DNA of 64,000 nucleotides from Saliniramus fredricksonii (GTDB lineage: Bacteria > Pseudomonadota > Alphaproteobacteria > Rhizobiales > Beijerinckiaceae): the NCBI RefSeq assembly GCF_900094735.1, contig NZ_FMBM01000002.1:1674001-1738000 (forward strand), given 5' to 3'. Position numbers and translations under genes: made by a program. Positions within the stretch are counted from its first letter, which is position 1. Each line of letters opens with the position of its first letter. This document shows, in pieces, positions 1-8,466 of this stretch. Under the pieces are notes generated by a model. The model had not been told where the DNA came from and ran no database searches. It worked only from the letters and a program-made list of their open reading frames with translations.

Positions 1-289
1 CGAGCAGGCTCAGCGGATAGGCGCCGATCGTGGCGAGCGCCGCCGGCGTTATTCCCGCGCCCATGACCACGCCGGCAAGGATCATGGCCCCCTCGATCAG
101 CGGGCGCGGCAAACGAGCCTCGTCAGCCATGCCAGAGGGCAGGATCACGCCCCAGACGATCGCGCCGATAATGGCGCCGGAAAGCCATCCCGCCGGAATG
201 CCGAGACTGTGGAACAGGCCGCCGAAGGCGATGGCTGCGAGGAGTTGACCGGTCGAAAGTGCGGCGCGACGAAAAAAACGGATGCTCAC
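1..289 (-). CDS. AbrB-family membrane protein, N-terminal part (cut by window edge)
   Basis: The minus-strand frame opens with GTG at 289 and runs off the window at position 1, leaving about 96 residues. The visible part has alternating hydrophobic helices and the run PAGWLSGAIIGAIVWGV followed by LIEGAMILAGVVMGAGITP. This resembles the AbrB duplication family of inner-membrane proteins (also annotated as putative ammonia monooxygenase), in which two such halves are repeated. The N-terminus is short and basic (SIRFFRRAALSTG), fitting an inner-membrane start. Its function is not established in the family, and the substrate cannot be read from this fragment. It lies downstream of, and in the same direction as, the FixK-like gene, but a strong terminator separates the two. 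Confidence 0.6.
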   Translation of the reverse strand, partial: MSIRFFRRAALSTGQLLAAIAFGGLFHSLGIPAGWLSGAIIGAIVWGVILPSGMADEARLPRPLIEGAMILAGVVMGAGITPAALATIGAYPLSLL

Positions 290-454
290 AATTCTGCTGC
301 GTCTTGCGATCGATCAATGAGGCTCTCGCGCCATGCGCTAAAAAGGTGCTCACGGCGGAACGCTACCAGGCGACAGACCGCCGTGAGCGCCCGGCGTGAT
401 CTCGGGGGAGTCGCGTCGGGCGCTCTACTTATCCCGCTTTATCGCTCAAAAGAA

Positions 455-480
455 AAGACCGCCTCTTGCGAAGCGGTCTT
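455..480 (-). terminator. Rho-independent terminator of the FixK-like gene
   Basis: An 8-bp perfect stem (AAGACCGC at 455-462 with GCGGTCTT at 473-480) encloses a 10-nt loop. Read on the minus strand it is followed by a T-rich tract (TTTTCTTTT), the layout of an intrinsic terminator. It sits about 80 bases after the stop of the regulator at 558-1283. Confidence 0.75.
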
Positions 481-557
481 GAAAGCGACGAAAAATCAAG
501 GCGTCGAACAAACCACCGAGCGCGGTCGCTCCATCCTCGTGACCGGACCGCCGGGGT

Positions 558-1283
558 TCAATGCGAACCGGTGAGTCGGCAGAGCTGACAGACGCTGGGA
601 ATCGCGACGCGGTCCTGCCGCTCATAAGCGATCGTGCCGGCCCTGCGCAGGGCAGAGAAGGCGCGGCTGACGGTCTCGATGGTGAGACCCAGATAATCCG
701 CGATTTCCTGGCGTGTCATGGCAAGATCGACATGCGTCTCGTCGCAGCCGCCGAGCGGGCCGCTACAGGCATGACCGCCACGTCCGGGCACGAGCCTCAT
801 GATGAAGGTCGCAACCCGCTCCTGCGCGGATTTGCGCCCAAGCAGCAAGGCGTGATCATGCAGAGCGCACATTTGTGCACGCAGGCGGGAGAATATCCTG
901 TCGCGCAAAGCGGTATCCGCGTCCACGCGGCGCTTTTCGTAGATAGCGACGCGCGCCTTGGTCAGCGTTTCCGCGCCGACATCGGAAACACCGTTCGGCG
1001 CGAGGCCGAACACATCGCCGACACCGAGCACTTCGATGATCTGGCGGCGCCCGTCGGGCAGCAGTTTGAAAAGCAGGACGCCGCCTTCGACGACCTCATA
1101 GACATTGGTCGTCTCGTCGCCCTCATCGACAATCAGCGAGCGCGGCGGGTAGGAGGCGACACGGGCCTCCACAACACGCGGCGCCTTGAGATCGGCCTCG
1201 AAGGAAATCTGCCAGCCAGCATCGAATTTGGTATTGCTGAAGCCGCCGGTTTCGGCGTCCTGACGGGAAATAATCGCATCCAT
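558..1283 (-). CDS. CRP/FNR-superfamily regulator, FixK/FnrN-like without the N-terminal Fe-S cysteines
   Basis: A protein of about 241 residues with a cyclic-nucleotide-binding-type beta-roll (roughly residues 30-130), a long dimerisation helix and a C-terminal winged HTH. The recognition helix contains ETVSR within TRQEIADYLGLTIETVSR. The E..SR signature is the one FNR/FixK proteins use to read TTGA-N6-TCAA half-sites. No N-terminal cysteine cluster is present; the only cysteines are near the HTH and at the C-terminus, so it is FixK-like rather than an oxygen-sensing FNR. The start at 1283 is chosen because GAGGA lies 7 bases upstream; in-frame starts at 1352 and 1400 also exist. A FixK-type box lies upstream at 1485-1498. 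Likely targets are microaerobic or anaerobic genes. Confidence 0.85.
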   Translation of the reverse strand: MDAIISRQDAETGGFSNTKFDAGWQISFEADLKAPRVVEARVASYPPRSLIVDEGDETTNVYEVVEGGVLLFKLLPDGRRQIIEVLGVGDVFGLAPNGVSDVGAETLTKARVAIYEKRRVDADTALRDRIFSRLRAQMCALHDHALLLGRKSAQERVATFIMRLVPGRGGHACSGPLGGCDETHVDLAMTRQEIADYLGLTIETVSRAFSALRRAGTIAYERQDRVAIPSVCQLCRLTGSH

Positions 1284-1484
1284 GGCATCGTCCTCGAAAT
1301 CGCCCGGGGGAACGGAGCGGTTGATGCGCCTTGTGTAGATTCGCCCTGCCATGAACGCATCGGTGTTTGCCCTTAAGCAGTGCCACGATGGGAAAAGCAC
1401 GGAGGCTCGGCATGGCGCGAAAAACGTTTTTGAATCATGTGCTTGGATCGACCACCGACGTGCTTACGGAAATCTGAATGCGCC

Positions 1485-1498
1485 TTGATTCAGCGCAA
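1485..1498. promoter_or_regulatory. candidate FixK/FNR box upstream of the FixK-like gene
   Basis: The sequence TTGATTCAGCGCAA fits the relaxed FixK consensus TTG(A/C)-N6-(T/G)CAA, with an imperfect second half (CGCAA against the FNR ideal ATCAA). It lies about 200 bases before the regulator start at 1283 and just past the stop of the receiver gene, so autoregulation or regulation by another FixK is possible. This is a pattern match only. Confidence 0.4.
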
Positions 1499-1507
1499 AA
1501 TCCGAAA

Positions 1508-1849
1508 TCAGAGAAGCGCCGAAATCGCTTCCGGAGCGAGGGGCTTGCGCATAAGCTGCAAGTCTGCGGGAAGGCGCCGCAGCATCAAGTCGATATCGAT
1601 TCGCGGACGTCCCGTGATCGCCACCACGCGCGGTGGCTCCGGCAGGCGACCGAGCCAGTCGATCACGTCGGCGCCGCCGATCCCAGGCAAGCCGAGATCG
1701 ACGAAGACGAGATCGCCTCCCTTCGGTGAGCAGCCGTTCATGAACGCTTCGCCATCGGCATAGGCGAGCACCTTGTGGCCCTGCCCGCTGACGAGTTCGA
1801 TCAACGCGTCCCGAACGCCGTAATCGTCTTCTACGATATGTATGCGCAC
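1508..1849 (-). CDS. single-domain response regulator (FixJ-type receiver)
   Basis: A stand-alone receiver of 113 residues. The acidic pair is in IVEDD near the N-terminus, the phospho-acceptor Asp is in VFVDLGLPG at about residue 51, the conserved Thr in VVAITGRP and the Lys in RKPL. There is no output domain, so it would act by protein contact or as a phosphate sink or relay. The start is a GTG at 1849, preceded by GAGAAGA. It is co-oriented with and upstream of the FixK-like gene (225 bases apart), which recalls the FixJ-FixK link in rhizobia, but a FixL-like kinase is absent from this window. A link to the FixK-like gene is inference from position. Confidence 0.8.
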   Translation of the reverse strand: MRIHIVEDDYGVRDALIELVSGQGHKVLAYADGEAFMNGCSPKGGDLVFVDLGLPGIGGADVIDWLGRLPEPPRVVAITGRPRIDIDLMLRRLPADLQLMRKPLAPEAISALL

Positions 1850-2219
1850 ACTCTTCTCGTCTCAGGTTCAAGGGGGGAACCGCGTTAACAAGTGCCAAGA
1901 TTTGTGCAGAAGGCCCGACGGTCAATAAGGACTTGCCCTCACGGTGGCGCAAAGTTCTTTTGTTTCAATGCATATATAGGCAGTTATCCGGGGGTGCGGT
2001 GACGTTGCTTCGGCAGCCCGCCATCGGGCGAGAACCCGGATTTCAGTGTCGCGTCTGCCCGGAGCGACCAGCATGACGCCCGATTCGCGTGGTGCAAATG
2101 CGGACTCGTCTCGTCAGTCGGAGATTGCGCCGCGACTGTCACTCCGTGCTATGAACCTTCGTATGGTCGATGGTTCTGCACCGACCCACCCCGGCCATTC
2201 CCGCAACTGATCGTCCAGC
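1850..2219. other. intergenic region between divergent receiver and MFS genes
   Basis: This 370-base gap must hold the promoters of the leftward receiver and the rightward permease. A minus-strand CTATAT motif near 1973-1980 resembles an alphaproteobacterial -10, but I see no convincing -35 to match. No RNA gene, repeat or coding frame stands out. Confidence 0.4.
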
Positions 2220-3410
2220 ATGCCGCGCTCGAAACTGCCGCCCTCCCCCGCCCTGCGGCTATCGGCCCTGAGCGCGGCGATCTTCGCCGGAATCGGCATC
2301 TATATGCCGTTCTTTCCCGTCTGGCTCGAATCGCGGGATATCTCGCCGGCGGCGATCGGCATCATCGTGGCGCTGCCGCTCGTCGTGCGAATCATTGCGA
2401 CGACGCCGCTGGTGGCGCTCACGGAAAAAGGTGTCGAGGCGCGCCGGCTTCTGATGCTGGCGCAACTCGCTCTCGCCCTGCTCTACATGATCCTGCTCGG
2501 GCTGGAAGGCGCCCTGGCGATCGGATTCGTCGTGATTCTTGTCGCGCTCGCACAGGCACCGCTCGCCCCGACATCCGAACTTCTCACCACGGATGCCGTG
2601 CGAGCGGATGCGCGGCTTGATTACGGCCGGATCCGCCTGTGGGGCTCGCTCGCCTTTCTCGCCAGCAATATCGGCGCCGGGTACCTCCTTGAGCGGGCAC
2701 CGGCCGATGCCGCAATCATCGCGCTGGTGGGAATCGCGCTGATCGCCGCCGCCGTCTCCCGGGCCGCACCGCAGCGGGTCAGCGAAACGCCGGCGGTGGA
2801 TGCCGAGGGCAGACGCCCCGGATTGCCGGCAGGTCTGATCTGGCTGATCATCGGCGGTGCGCTGATCCAGGCCGCGCATGCGACGCTCTACGGCTTCGGC
2901 TCGATCGCGTGGCGCGCGCAGGGGATTTCCGAAGCCCTGATCGGCTGGCTCTGGGCGATCGGCGTGATCGCCGAGATCATCCTGTTCTGGCTGATCGGGC
3001 GCGGCGTCGGGCGTGGCGGTGCGACACGCACGCTGATGCTGCTGGGCGCAGGCGCAGCAGTGGTCCGCTTCATTGGCCTCGCGCTCGCGCCGGGACTCGG
3101 CCTCACCATCGCGCTGCAGGTCCTTCACGGCCTGACTTTCGGTGCGACGCATCTTGGCATGATGTCGGCGCTGACGCGTCACGCGCCGGCTGGTGCGCGT
3201 GGCAAGGCACAGGGGCTGTTTGCCGCCGCAATGGCACTCACGACCGCAACCGGCATGGTGGTGAGCGGGCTGGCCTATCCCGATCTGGGCACTGCGACCT
3301 ATCTGCTGATGATCCCGCCCGCGCTGATCGGCGGCGCCTTCGTGTTGCGCGGCGCGGCCCTGTTACGCGTAAACGACGATCAGCCCCAGAGCGCACGTTC
3401 GGGCGGATGA
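2220..3410 (+). CDS. MFS transporter, HcaT/phenylpropionate-type
   Basis: A 396-residue polytopic protein with about twelve hydrophobic segments. The N-terminal half carries FFPVWLESRDISPAAIGII and, after the fourth helix, the diagnostic YGRIRLWGSLAF motif of the MFS_1-like group that includes the 3-phenylpropionate permease HcaT and nucleoside permease-like proteins. It is an inner-membrane secondary transporter; the substrate cannot be inferred. Its last about 30 bases overlap the 3' end of the convergent dipeptide epimerase, so transport of a peptide breakdown product is an idea but not shown. ATG at 2220 is the only start compatible with a complete first helix. Confidence 0.85.
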   Translation: MPRSKLPPSPALRLSALSAAIFAGIGIYMPFFPVWLESRDISPAAIGIIVALPLVVRIIATTPLVALTEKGVEARRLLMLAQLALALLYMILLGLEGALAIGFVVILVALAQAPLAPTSELLTTDAVRADARLDYGRIRLWGSLAFLASNIGAGYLLERAPADAAIIALVGIALIAAAVSRAAPQRVSETPAVDAEGRRPGLPAGLIWLIIGGALIQAAHATLYGFGSIAWRAQGISEALIGWLWAIGVIAEIILFWLIGRGVGRGGATRTLMLLGAGAAVVRFIGLALAPGLGLTIALQVLHGLTFGATHLGMMSALTRHAPAGARGKAQGLFAAAMALTTATGMVVSGLAYPDLGTATYLLMIPPALIGGAFVLRGAALLRVNDDQPQSARSGG

Positions 3411-4366
3411 ACCAGCCCGTCGTGATAATGCATGGCGTTGTCGCGATCCTTCGCCAGCAGAAGCGGCCCGTCCAGATCGACGAACCGGGCCTGCGGCGTC
3501 AGCAGCATGGCCGGCGCCATGGCGAGGGACGAGCCGAGCATGCAGCCGACGAAGATACCGAAGCCGCGTTTCTGCGCCGCCTCGGCCATGGCCAGAGCCT
3601 CCGTGAGGCCGCCGGTCTTGTCGAGCTTGATATTGACCAGGTCGTAGAGCCCCACGAGCCGCGGCAGGCTCGTGCGATCATGCGCGCTCTCATCCGCGCA
3701 GAGCGGAACGTGGCGCGCGACATCCCGCAGCGCCTCGTCCGCATCGGCATGGAGCGGCTGCTCGACCAGCGAGAACCCGGCCTCGGCGCAGGCATCGATA
3801 TAGCGCTGCACGTCTTCCGCCGGCCAGCCCTCGTTGGCATCGGCGAGCAGCACCGCCTCCTGCGCCGCCTCGCGCACGGCGCGGATGCGCTCGATGTCAC
3901 CATCCGGTGCGCCGAGCTTGATCTTCAGGATCGGCCGCGATGATGCCCTGGCCGCTGCCGCATGCATCGCTTCCGGCGTGTCGAGGCTGATCGTGTAGGC
4001 GGTGGTGATCGGCGGGAGGCGATCGATCCCGGCGCTGACATGGGCGGGGACCTCGCTCAGCTTCGCCTCGAGATCCCACAATGCGCAATCGAGCGCGTTG
4101 CGGGCTGCTCCGGCGGGCAGCGTTTCGAGCAGCGCGGCGCGATCACCGCCGGATTCGATCAAGTCGCGTGCCGTCTCGATGGTCTCGACGACACCCTCGA
4201 CCGATTCGCCATAACGGCGATAGGGCACGCATTCGCCTCGCCCCGTGCCATAGCCCTCGCGAATCGTCGCCGTGACCACGACGGCCTCGGTCCGCGATCC
4301 CCGCGAGATCGTGAATTTTCCCGCGATTGGAAAGGTTTCGATCGCGACTTCCAGACTCCGTTTCAT
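3380..4366 (-). CDS. dgcA: dipeptide epimerase / N-acetyl-D-Glu racemase DgcA-like (enolase superfamily)
   Basis: A 328-residue enolase-superfamily enzyme of the muconate-lactonising subgroup. The N-terminal capping domain is followed by a TIM barrel with the expected residues: KIK (catalytic Lys pair), LADANEGW (metal Asp), EQPL (metal Glu), CADES (metal Asp) and IKLDKTGG (catalytic Lys). This set is typical of L-Ala-D/L-Glu epimerases, which recycle murein peptides, and of the related N-acetyl-D-glutamate racemase DgcA annotated in many rhizobia. Exact substrate specificity cannot be told from motifs. The 3' end overlaps the convergent MFS gene by about 30 bases. Confidence 0.85.
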   Translation of the reverse strand: MKRSLEVAIETFPIAGKFTISRGSRTEAVVVTATIREGYGTGRGECVPYRRYGESVEGVVETIETARDLIESGGDRAALLETLPAGAARNALDCALWDLEAKLSEVPAHVSAGIDRLPPITTAYTISLDTPEAMHAAAARASSRPILKIKLGAPDGDIERIRAVREAAQEAVLLADANEGWPAEDVQRYIDACAEAGFSLVEQPLHADADEALRDVARHVPLCADESAHDRTSLPRLVGLYDLVNIKLDKTGGLTEALAMAEAAQKRGFGIFVGCMLGSSLAMAPAMLLTPQARFVDLDGPLLLAKDRDNAMHYHDGLVHPPERALWG

Positions 4367-4465
4367 TGTTTCACCGTCTTCAGGATTCGTTTACGCCTCG
4401 ACTCGGCATTGCCTGACAGGCTATCACCATTGCGCCATGCGACCACCACAAAGAGCGAATTCTCC

Positions 4466-5620
4466 TTGACGGCTCACTCCCGATCCGCAGCTGCAAAAGA
4501 GCACGAGCCACGTGCGGAACGTACCGGTGAAGCCGGTTTTGCGCTGTCCGGCGATTGGGTCGCAGCGCATGGGGAGGCTGTGTCCGCTGCAATTGAGGGG
4601 ATGGCCGGCCAGATCACCGGCAACAAGCAGGTGGAGGTCGATCTCGCCGGGCTGACGCGCTTCGATACGCTGGGCGCACTGATGCTGTCGCAAGCCAAGG
4701 CGCAATGGGAAAACGGCGGGACGACCGTCTCCCTCGTCAACCAGCGCGAGGAACAGGCGATCCTGCTGCGCGAGGTGGGGCGCCGCCAGACCGAGCCGCC
4801 GCGCCAGGTACACAAATCCCGCTTCGTCGACATGCTCGAAGATGTCGGCGGCGTCATGGTCGAGAGCGGGCGCGATATCCTGACCGGCGTGTCGTTTCTC
4901 GGCGAAGTCCTGACGGCGACGGGCCGGCTTGCCCTTCATCCACGCCGGTTCCGTGGCACGGCGGTCGTCAACCAGCTCGAACAGATCGCGTTCAAGGGTG
5001 TGCCGATCATCACGCTGATCTCGTTCCTCGTCGGCGCCATCATCGCGCAGCAGGGCATCTTTCAGCTGCAGCGCTTCGGCGCGACGAGCTTTGTCGTCGA
5101 TCTCGTGGGCATCCTCGTTCTGCGTGAACTCGGCGTCCTGCTCACTGCGATCATGGTGGCGGGGCGGTCCGGATCGGCATTCACGGCCGAAATCGGCTCG
5201 ATGAAGATGCGCGAGGAGATCGATGCGATCCGGGTCATGGGGCTGGATCCGATCGAAGTGCTGATCGTGCCGCGCCTGCTCGCGCTTGTCATCGGCCTGC
5301 CGCTGCTCACTTTCCTGGCATCGATGTCTGCCCTGTTCGGGGCGATGGTGGTGGCCTGGATCTATGGTGGCATCACGCCGGACGTCTTTCTCGACCGGCT
5401 GCGGGAGGGCATCGCGCTCAACACCTTCTTCGTGGGCCTGATCAAGGCGCCGTTCATGGCGCTGGTGATCGGCGTGATCGCCTGTATCGAGGGCATGGCG
5501 GTGCAGGGCTCCGCCGAATCGCTCGGGCGCCGGGTAACATCTTCGGTGGTCAAGGCGATCTTCATGGTGATCGTGATGGACGGGGTTTTCGCCATCTTCT
5601 TCGCCGCGATCGATTATTGA
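4466..5620 (+). CDS. mlaE: MlaE-family lipid ABC transporter permease with N-terminal STAS domain
   Basis: About 384 residues. An N-terminal STAS/MlaB-like domain (roughly 20-110, with VEVDLAGLTRFDTLGALML) is fused to an MlaE permease (roughly 130-384) containing the family coupling motif EIGSMKMREEIDAI and five to six membrane helices. In other bacteria MlaB is a separate STAS protein; here it is built into the permease, as in many alphaproteobacteria. With MlaF and MlaD it forms an inner-membrane complex moving phospholipids between the inner and outer membranes. The start is uncertain: TTG at 4466 gives an N-terminus just before the STAS fold, and TTG at 4430 is also in frame. The next gene follows after 9 bases. 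Confidence 0.9.
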   Translation: MTAHSRSAAAKEHEPRAERTGEAGFALSGDWVAAHGEAVSAAIEGMAGQITGNKQVEVDLAGLTRFDTLGALMLSQAKAQWENGGTTVSLVNQREEQAILLREVGRRQTEPPRQVHKSRFVDMLEDVGGVMVESGRDILTGVSFLGEVLTATGRLALHPRRFRGTAVVNQLEQIAFKGVPIITLISFLVGAIIAQQGIFQLQRFGATSFVVDLVGILVLRELGVLLTAIMVAGRSGSAFTAEIGSMKMREEIDAIRVMGLDPIEVLIVPRLLALVIGLPLLTFLASMSALFGAMVVAWIYGGITPDVFLDRLREGIALNTFFVGLIKAPFMALVIGVIACIEGMAVQGSAESLGRRVTSSVVKAIFMVIVMDGVFAIFFAAIDY

Positions 5621-5629
5621 GGAGCCCGG

Positions 5630-6451
5630 ATGAACGCAACCGCGACCACGCCGGAAAGGCCGACGCCACCCGCGAAAGGGGAGCCCATCATCCGTGTGCG
5701 CGGGCTCGAGGTCGGGTTCGGCACCAAGACCATCATGAAGGATCTCGATCTCGACGTTTTTCCCGGCGAGATTCTCGGCTTCGTCGGCGGTTCCGGCCAA
5801 GGCAAATCCGTACTCACCCGCGCGATTCTCGGCCTTATCCCGAAGCGCGCGGGCTCCATCGAGGTATTCGGTCGCGACCTCGACAGCCTGAGCGACATGG
5901 AGCGCCGCGCGATGGAACGGCGCTGGGGTGTGCTTTTTCAGCAGGGCGCGCTGTTTTCCGCACTGACCGTGAAACAGAACATCCAGGTACCGATGCGCGA
6001 GCATCTCGATCTGCCCGACAGGCTGATGGACGAGCTTGCCATGCTCAAGATCGACATGGTCGGGCTGAAGCCGGATGCCGCCGACAAGCTCCCGTCGGAA
6101 CTCTCCGGCGGCATGATCAAGCGCGCCTCTCTGGCGCGGGCGCTCGCGCTCGACCCGGATATTGTCTTTCTCGACGAGCCCACATCCGGGCTCGATCCGA
6201 TCGGCGCTGCGGATTTCGACGACCTCATTGCAACATTGCAACGGACATTGGGCCTCACCGTCTATATGGTGACTCATGATCTCGACAGTCTCTTCACGGT
6301 CTGCGACCGGATCGCGGCACTGGCGGACGGCAAGGTTGTATGTGAGGGTCCGATGCGCACCATGCTCGAATCGGATCATCCGTGGGTAAAGAGTTATTTC
6401 CACGGAAAGCGGGCGCGCGCGGTGGAAACTGCGGCGCAGGAAGGACATTGA
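5630..6451 (+). CDS. mlaF: MlaF-family lipid ABC transporter ATPase
   Basis: A 273-residue ABC ATPase with Walker A GGSGQGKS at residues 53-60, Q-loop FQQGALF, signature LSGGMIKRA and Walker [22 protein letters not shown] is the form of the signature typical of the MlaF/Ttg2A branch. GAGGAG lies just upstream of ATG 5630. It powers the MlaE permease encoded before it; MlaD follows after four bases, so the three are surely co-transcribed and probably translationally coupled. Confidence 0.93.
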   Translation: MNATATTPERPTPPAKGEPIIRVRGLEVGFGTKTIMKDLDLDVFPGEILGFVGGSGQGKSVLTRAILGLIPKRAGSIEVFGRDLDSLSDMERRAMERRWGVLFQQGALFSALTVKQNIQVPMREHLDLPDRLMDELAMLKIDMVGLKPDAADKLPSELSGGMIKRASLARALALDPDIVFLDEPTSGLDPIGAADFDDLIATLQRTLGLTVYMVTHDLDSLFTVCDRIAALADGKVVCEGPMRTMLESDHPWVKSYFHGKRARAVETAAQEGH

Positions 6452-6455
6452 CGGA

Positions 6456-8393
6456 ATGGAGACCCGGGCGAATTACGCTCTGATCGGCTTGTTCACGCTG
6501 CTCGTCGTCGCAGCGGGATTTCTGTTCGTCTACTGGTTTGCCGTCAGCGAGCGCGGCCAGGAGCGAATGACCGTCGAAATCGTGTTCCGCGATTCGGTGG
6601 CCGGGCTCTCGCGCGGCTCCCCCGTGACGTTCAACGGGCTGCGTGTGGGTGACGTGCAATCCCTTCGGCTCGACGACGATGACCCGAGCAGGGTCGTGGC
6701 GCAGATCCAGATCATGGCGGATACGCCCATTCGTGCGGATACGCGCGCACAGCTGGAATATCAGGGGCTGACCGGCATTGCGAACATCTCGCTCACCGGC
6801 GGCACGCCGGATGCGCCCCACCTGACCTACACCCCCGGTGAGCCTCCTCCCGAAATCATCGCGGCGCGCTCGGATTTTCAGGATCTCATTCAATCCGGGC
6901 GCGATATTGCGCGCCAGGCCGCCGATACGCTGGAGCGGGTCAACGCGCTCGTGGACGAGAATCAGCAGACGATCACCGCGACGATCAGCAATGTCGAGGC
7001 GTTCTCGCAGGCGCTCAGTGACAATGCACCCGGTATTGATCACTTCCTCGATCAGGTCGGACAGGCGGCGGAACGTGTCGGCCCGCTCGCCGATTCACTC
7101 GACGAATTGTCGCGCTCGACCAATGCCATCGTCTCGGCCGTCGATCCGGAAGTGGTGGCGCAGACAGTGCGTAACGTCGAGGAATTCACCAAGACCCTCG
7201 CCGATAGCCGCGACCAGATCGACACCATCTTCGCCGATGCGAGTTCGATGGCCGATCGCCTGAACCAGACCTCGATCAAGTTCGAGCAGACGCTGGATTC
7301 CGTGGCGGCCGGGATCGAGGCAATCGACGCCGACCGGATCAACGCCACCATCACCAATGTCGAGAGCTTCTCGCAGATGCTGGCGGACAACAACGATCAG
7401 GTCTCGCAGGTCATCGCCAATGCCGCGACGCTGACCGACAATCTCAACACCACGGCACAGCAGATCGACGGCGCGGTTGCGCAGGTCACGAGCCTGCTCG
7501 ATGCCGTCGATCGCGAGGACGTGACGCAGACGCTGGCCAATATCCGGGAGTTCAGCGGCACGCTCGCCGACAACCGCGAGAATTTCGACGCGATCATCCA
7601 GGACGCAACCCGCATCGCCGGCGCGCTCGACCCGGACCGCCTGAGCCGCATCGTTGCGGATGCCGAGAGCTTCACCTCCGTCCTCAGCGCTCGAAGCGCG
7701 GATACGGATCGCATCATCGACAACGTCGCCACACTTACCGACGATCTCGGCGCGACCCGCGCGCGGGTCGACAGCGCGCTGGACGAGATCAACGGGCTCG
7801 TCGCCGCGATCGATCGCGAAGTCCTGCGCGAGACTCTGGCGAATGTCTCCGCCTTCTCCGGAACGCTCGCGGAGAATCGCGGCAATCTCGACACGGTGAT
7901 GCAGGATCTCGCCGGTCTGACCCGGGCGATCGACCCGCAGCAGCTCACCGGGACACTCGATAACGTCGAGCGCTTCGCGCAGGTCCTCGGAGATCGCAGC
8001 GCCGATGCAGACCAGATCATCTCCAATGCCGCCTCGATTTCGGAAAAGCTGAACGAATCCGCCGATCGCATCGACGGCGTGCTGGAGGCGGCACAGAGTT
8101 TCCTCGGTACCGCCGAGGACGAAGCTGGCGAAGGGCTGTTCGAGGACATCCGGGAGGCTGCGGTGGCCATCCGTACGCTGGCCGACAATCTCGATGCGCG
8201 CACGCAGGAGATCACGGCAGGGATCAACCGCTTCACCGGGCCGGGCCTGCAGGAATATCGCGCGCTCGCGGATGACGGGCGGCGGACCTTGCAGGATATC
8301 AGCCGCGCGGTGCGGGCGATCGAACGCAATCCGCAGCAGATCATCTTCGGCGGAGAGTCGAACGTGCCGGAATACGGCGGCGCGCGACGGTAG
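6456..8393 (+). CDS. mlaD: MlaD/MCE-family protein with long repeated helical C-terminus
   Basis: A 645-residue MCE protein. One N-terminal membrane anchor (residues 8-30) precedes a single MCE domain (about 38-116, with FNGLRVGDVQSL and YQGLTGIANISL). The remainder is a long helical periplasmic region. From residue 176 I count seven repeats starting T-x-x-N-V-x-x-F-S-x-x-L-A-D with lengths 61, 61, 61, 40, 61, 40 and about 50 (DNA 6981 to about 8105). E. coli MlaD is about 180 residues, so this form is more like the extended MCE proteins that may bridge the periplasm. It presents lipid to or from MlaEF; the downstream lipoprotein is a likely outer-membrane partner. Confidence 0.9.
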   Translation: METRANYALIGLFTLLVVAAGFLFVYWFAVSERGQERMTVEIVFRDSVAGLSRGSPVTFNGLRVGDVQSLRLDDDDPSRVVAQIQIMADTPIRADTRAQLEYQGLTGIANISLTGGTPDAPHLTYTPGEPPPEIIAARSDFQDLIQSGRDIARQAADTLERVNALVDENQQTITATISNVEAFSQALSDNAPGIDHFLDQVGQAAERVGPLADSLDELSRSTNAIVSAVDPEVVAQTVRNVEEFTKTLADSRDQIDTIFADASSMADRLNQTSIKFEQTLDSVAAGIEAIDADRINATITNVESFSQMLADNNDQVSQVIANAATLTDNLNTTAQQIDGAVAQVTSLLDAVDREDVTQTLANIREFSGTLADNRENFDAIIQDATRIAGALDPDRLSRIVADAESFTSVLSARSADTDRIIDNVATLTDDLGATRARVDSALDEINGLVAAIDREVLRETLANVSAFSGTLAENRGNLDTVMQDLAGLTRAIDPQQLTGTLDNVERFAQVLGDRSADADQIISNAASISEKLNESADRIDGVLEAAQSFLGTAEDEAGEGLFEDIREAAVAIRTLADNLDARTQEITAGINRFTGPGLQEYRALADDGRRTLQDISRAVRAIERNPQQIIFGGESNVPEYGGARR

Positions 8394-8466
8394 GATGGTG
8401 CAGAGATTTTCCATGAGGTTTTTCGGACAAGGTGCTGAGGAACAATGTAACGGGAGCGTGGGGAAA

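Noticed and set aside
4424-6448. A 674-codon open frame antisense to mlaE and mlaF
   Set aside because: It is the mirror of two certain genes in GC-rich DNA. The translation is low-complexity, rich in His, Asp and Arg, with no domain.
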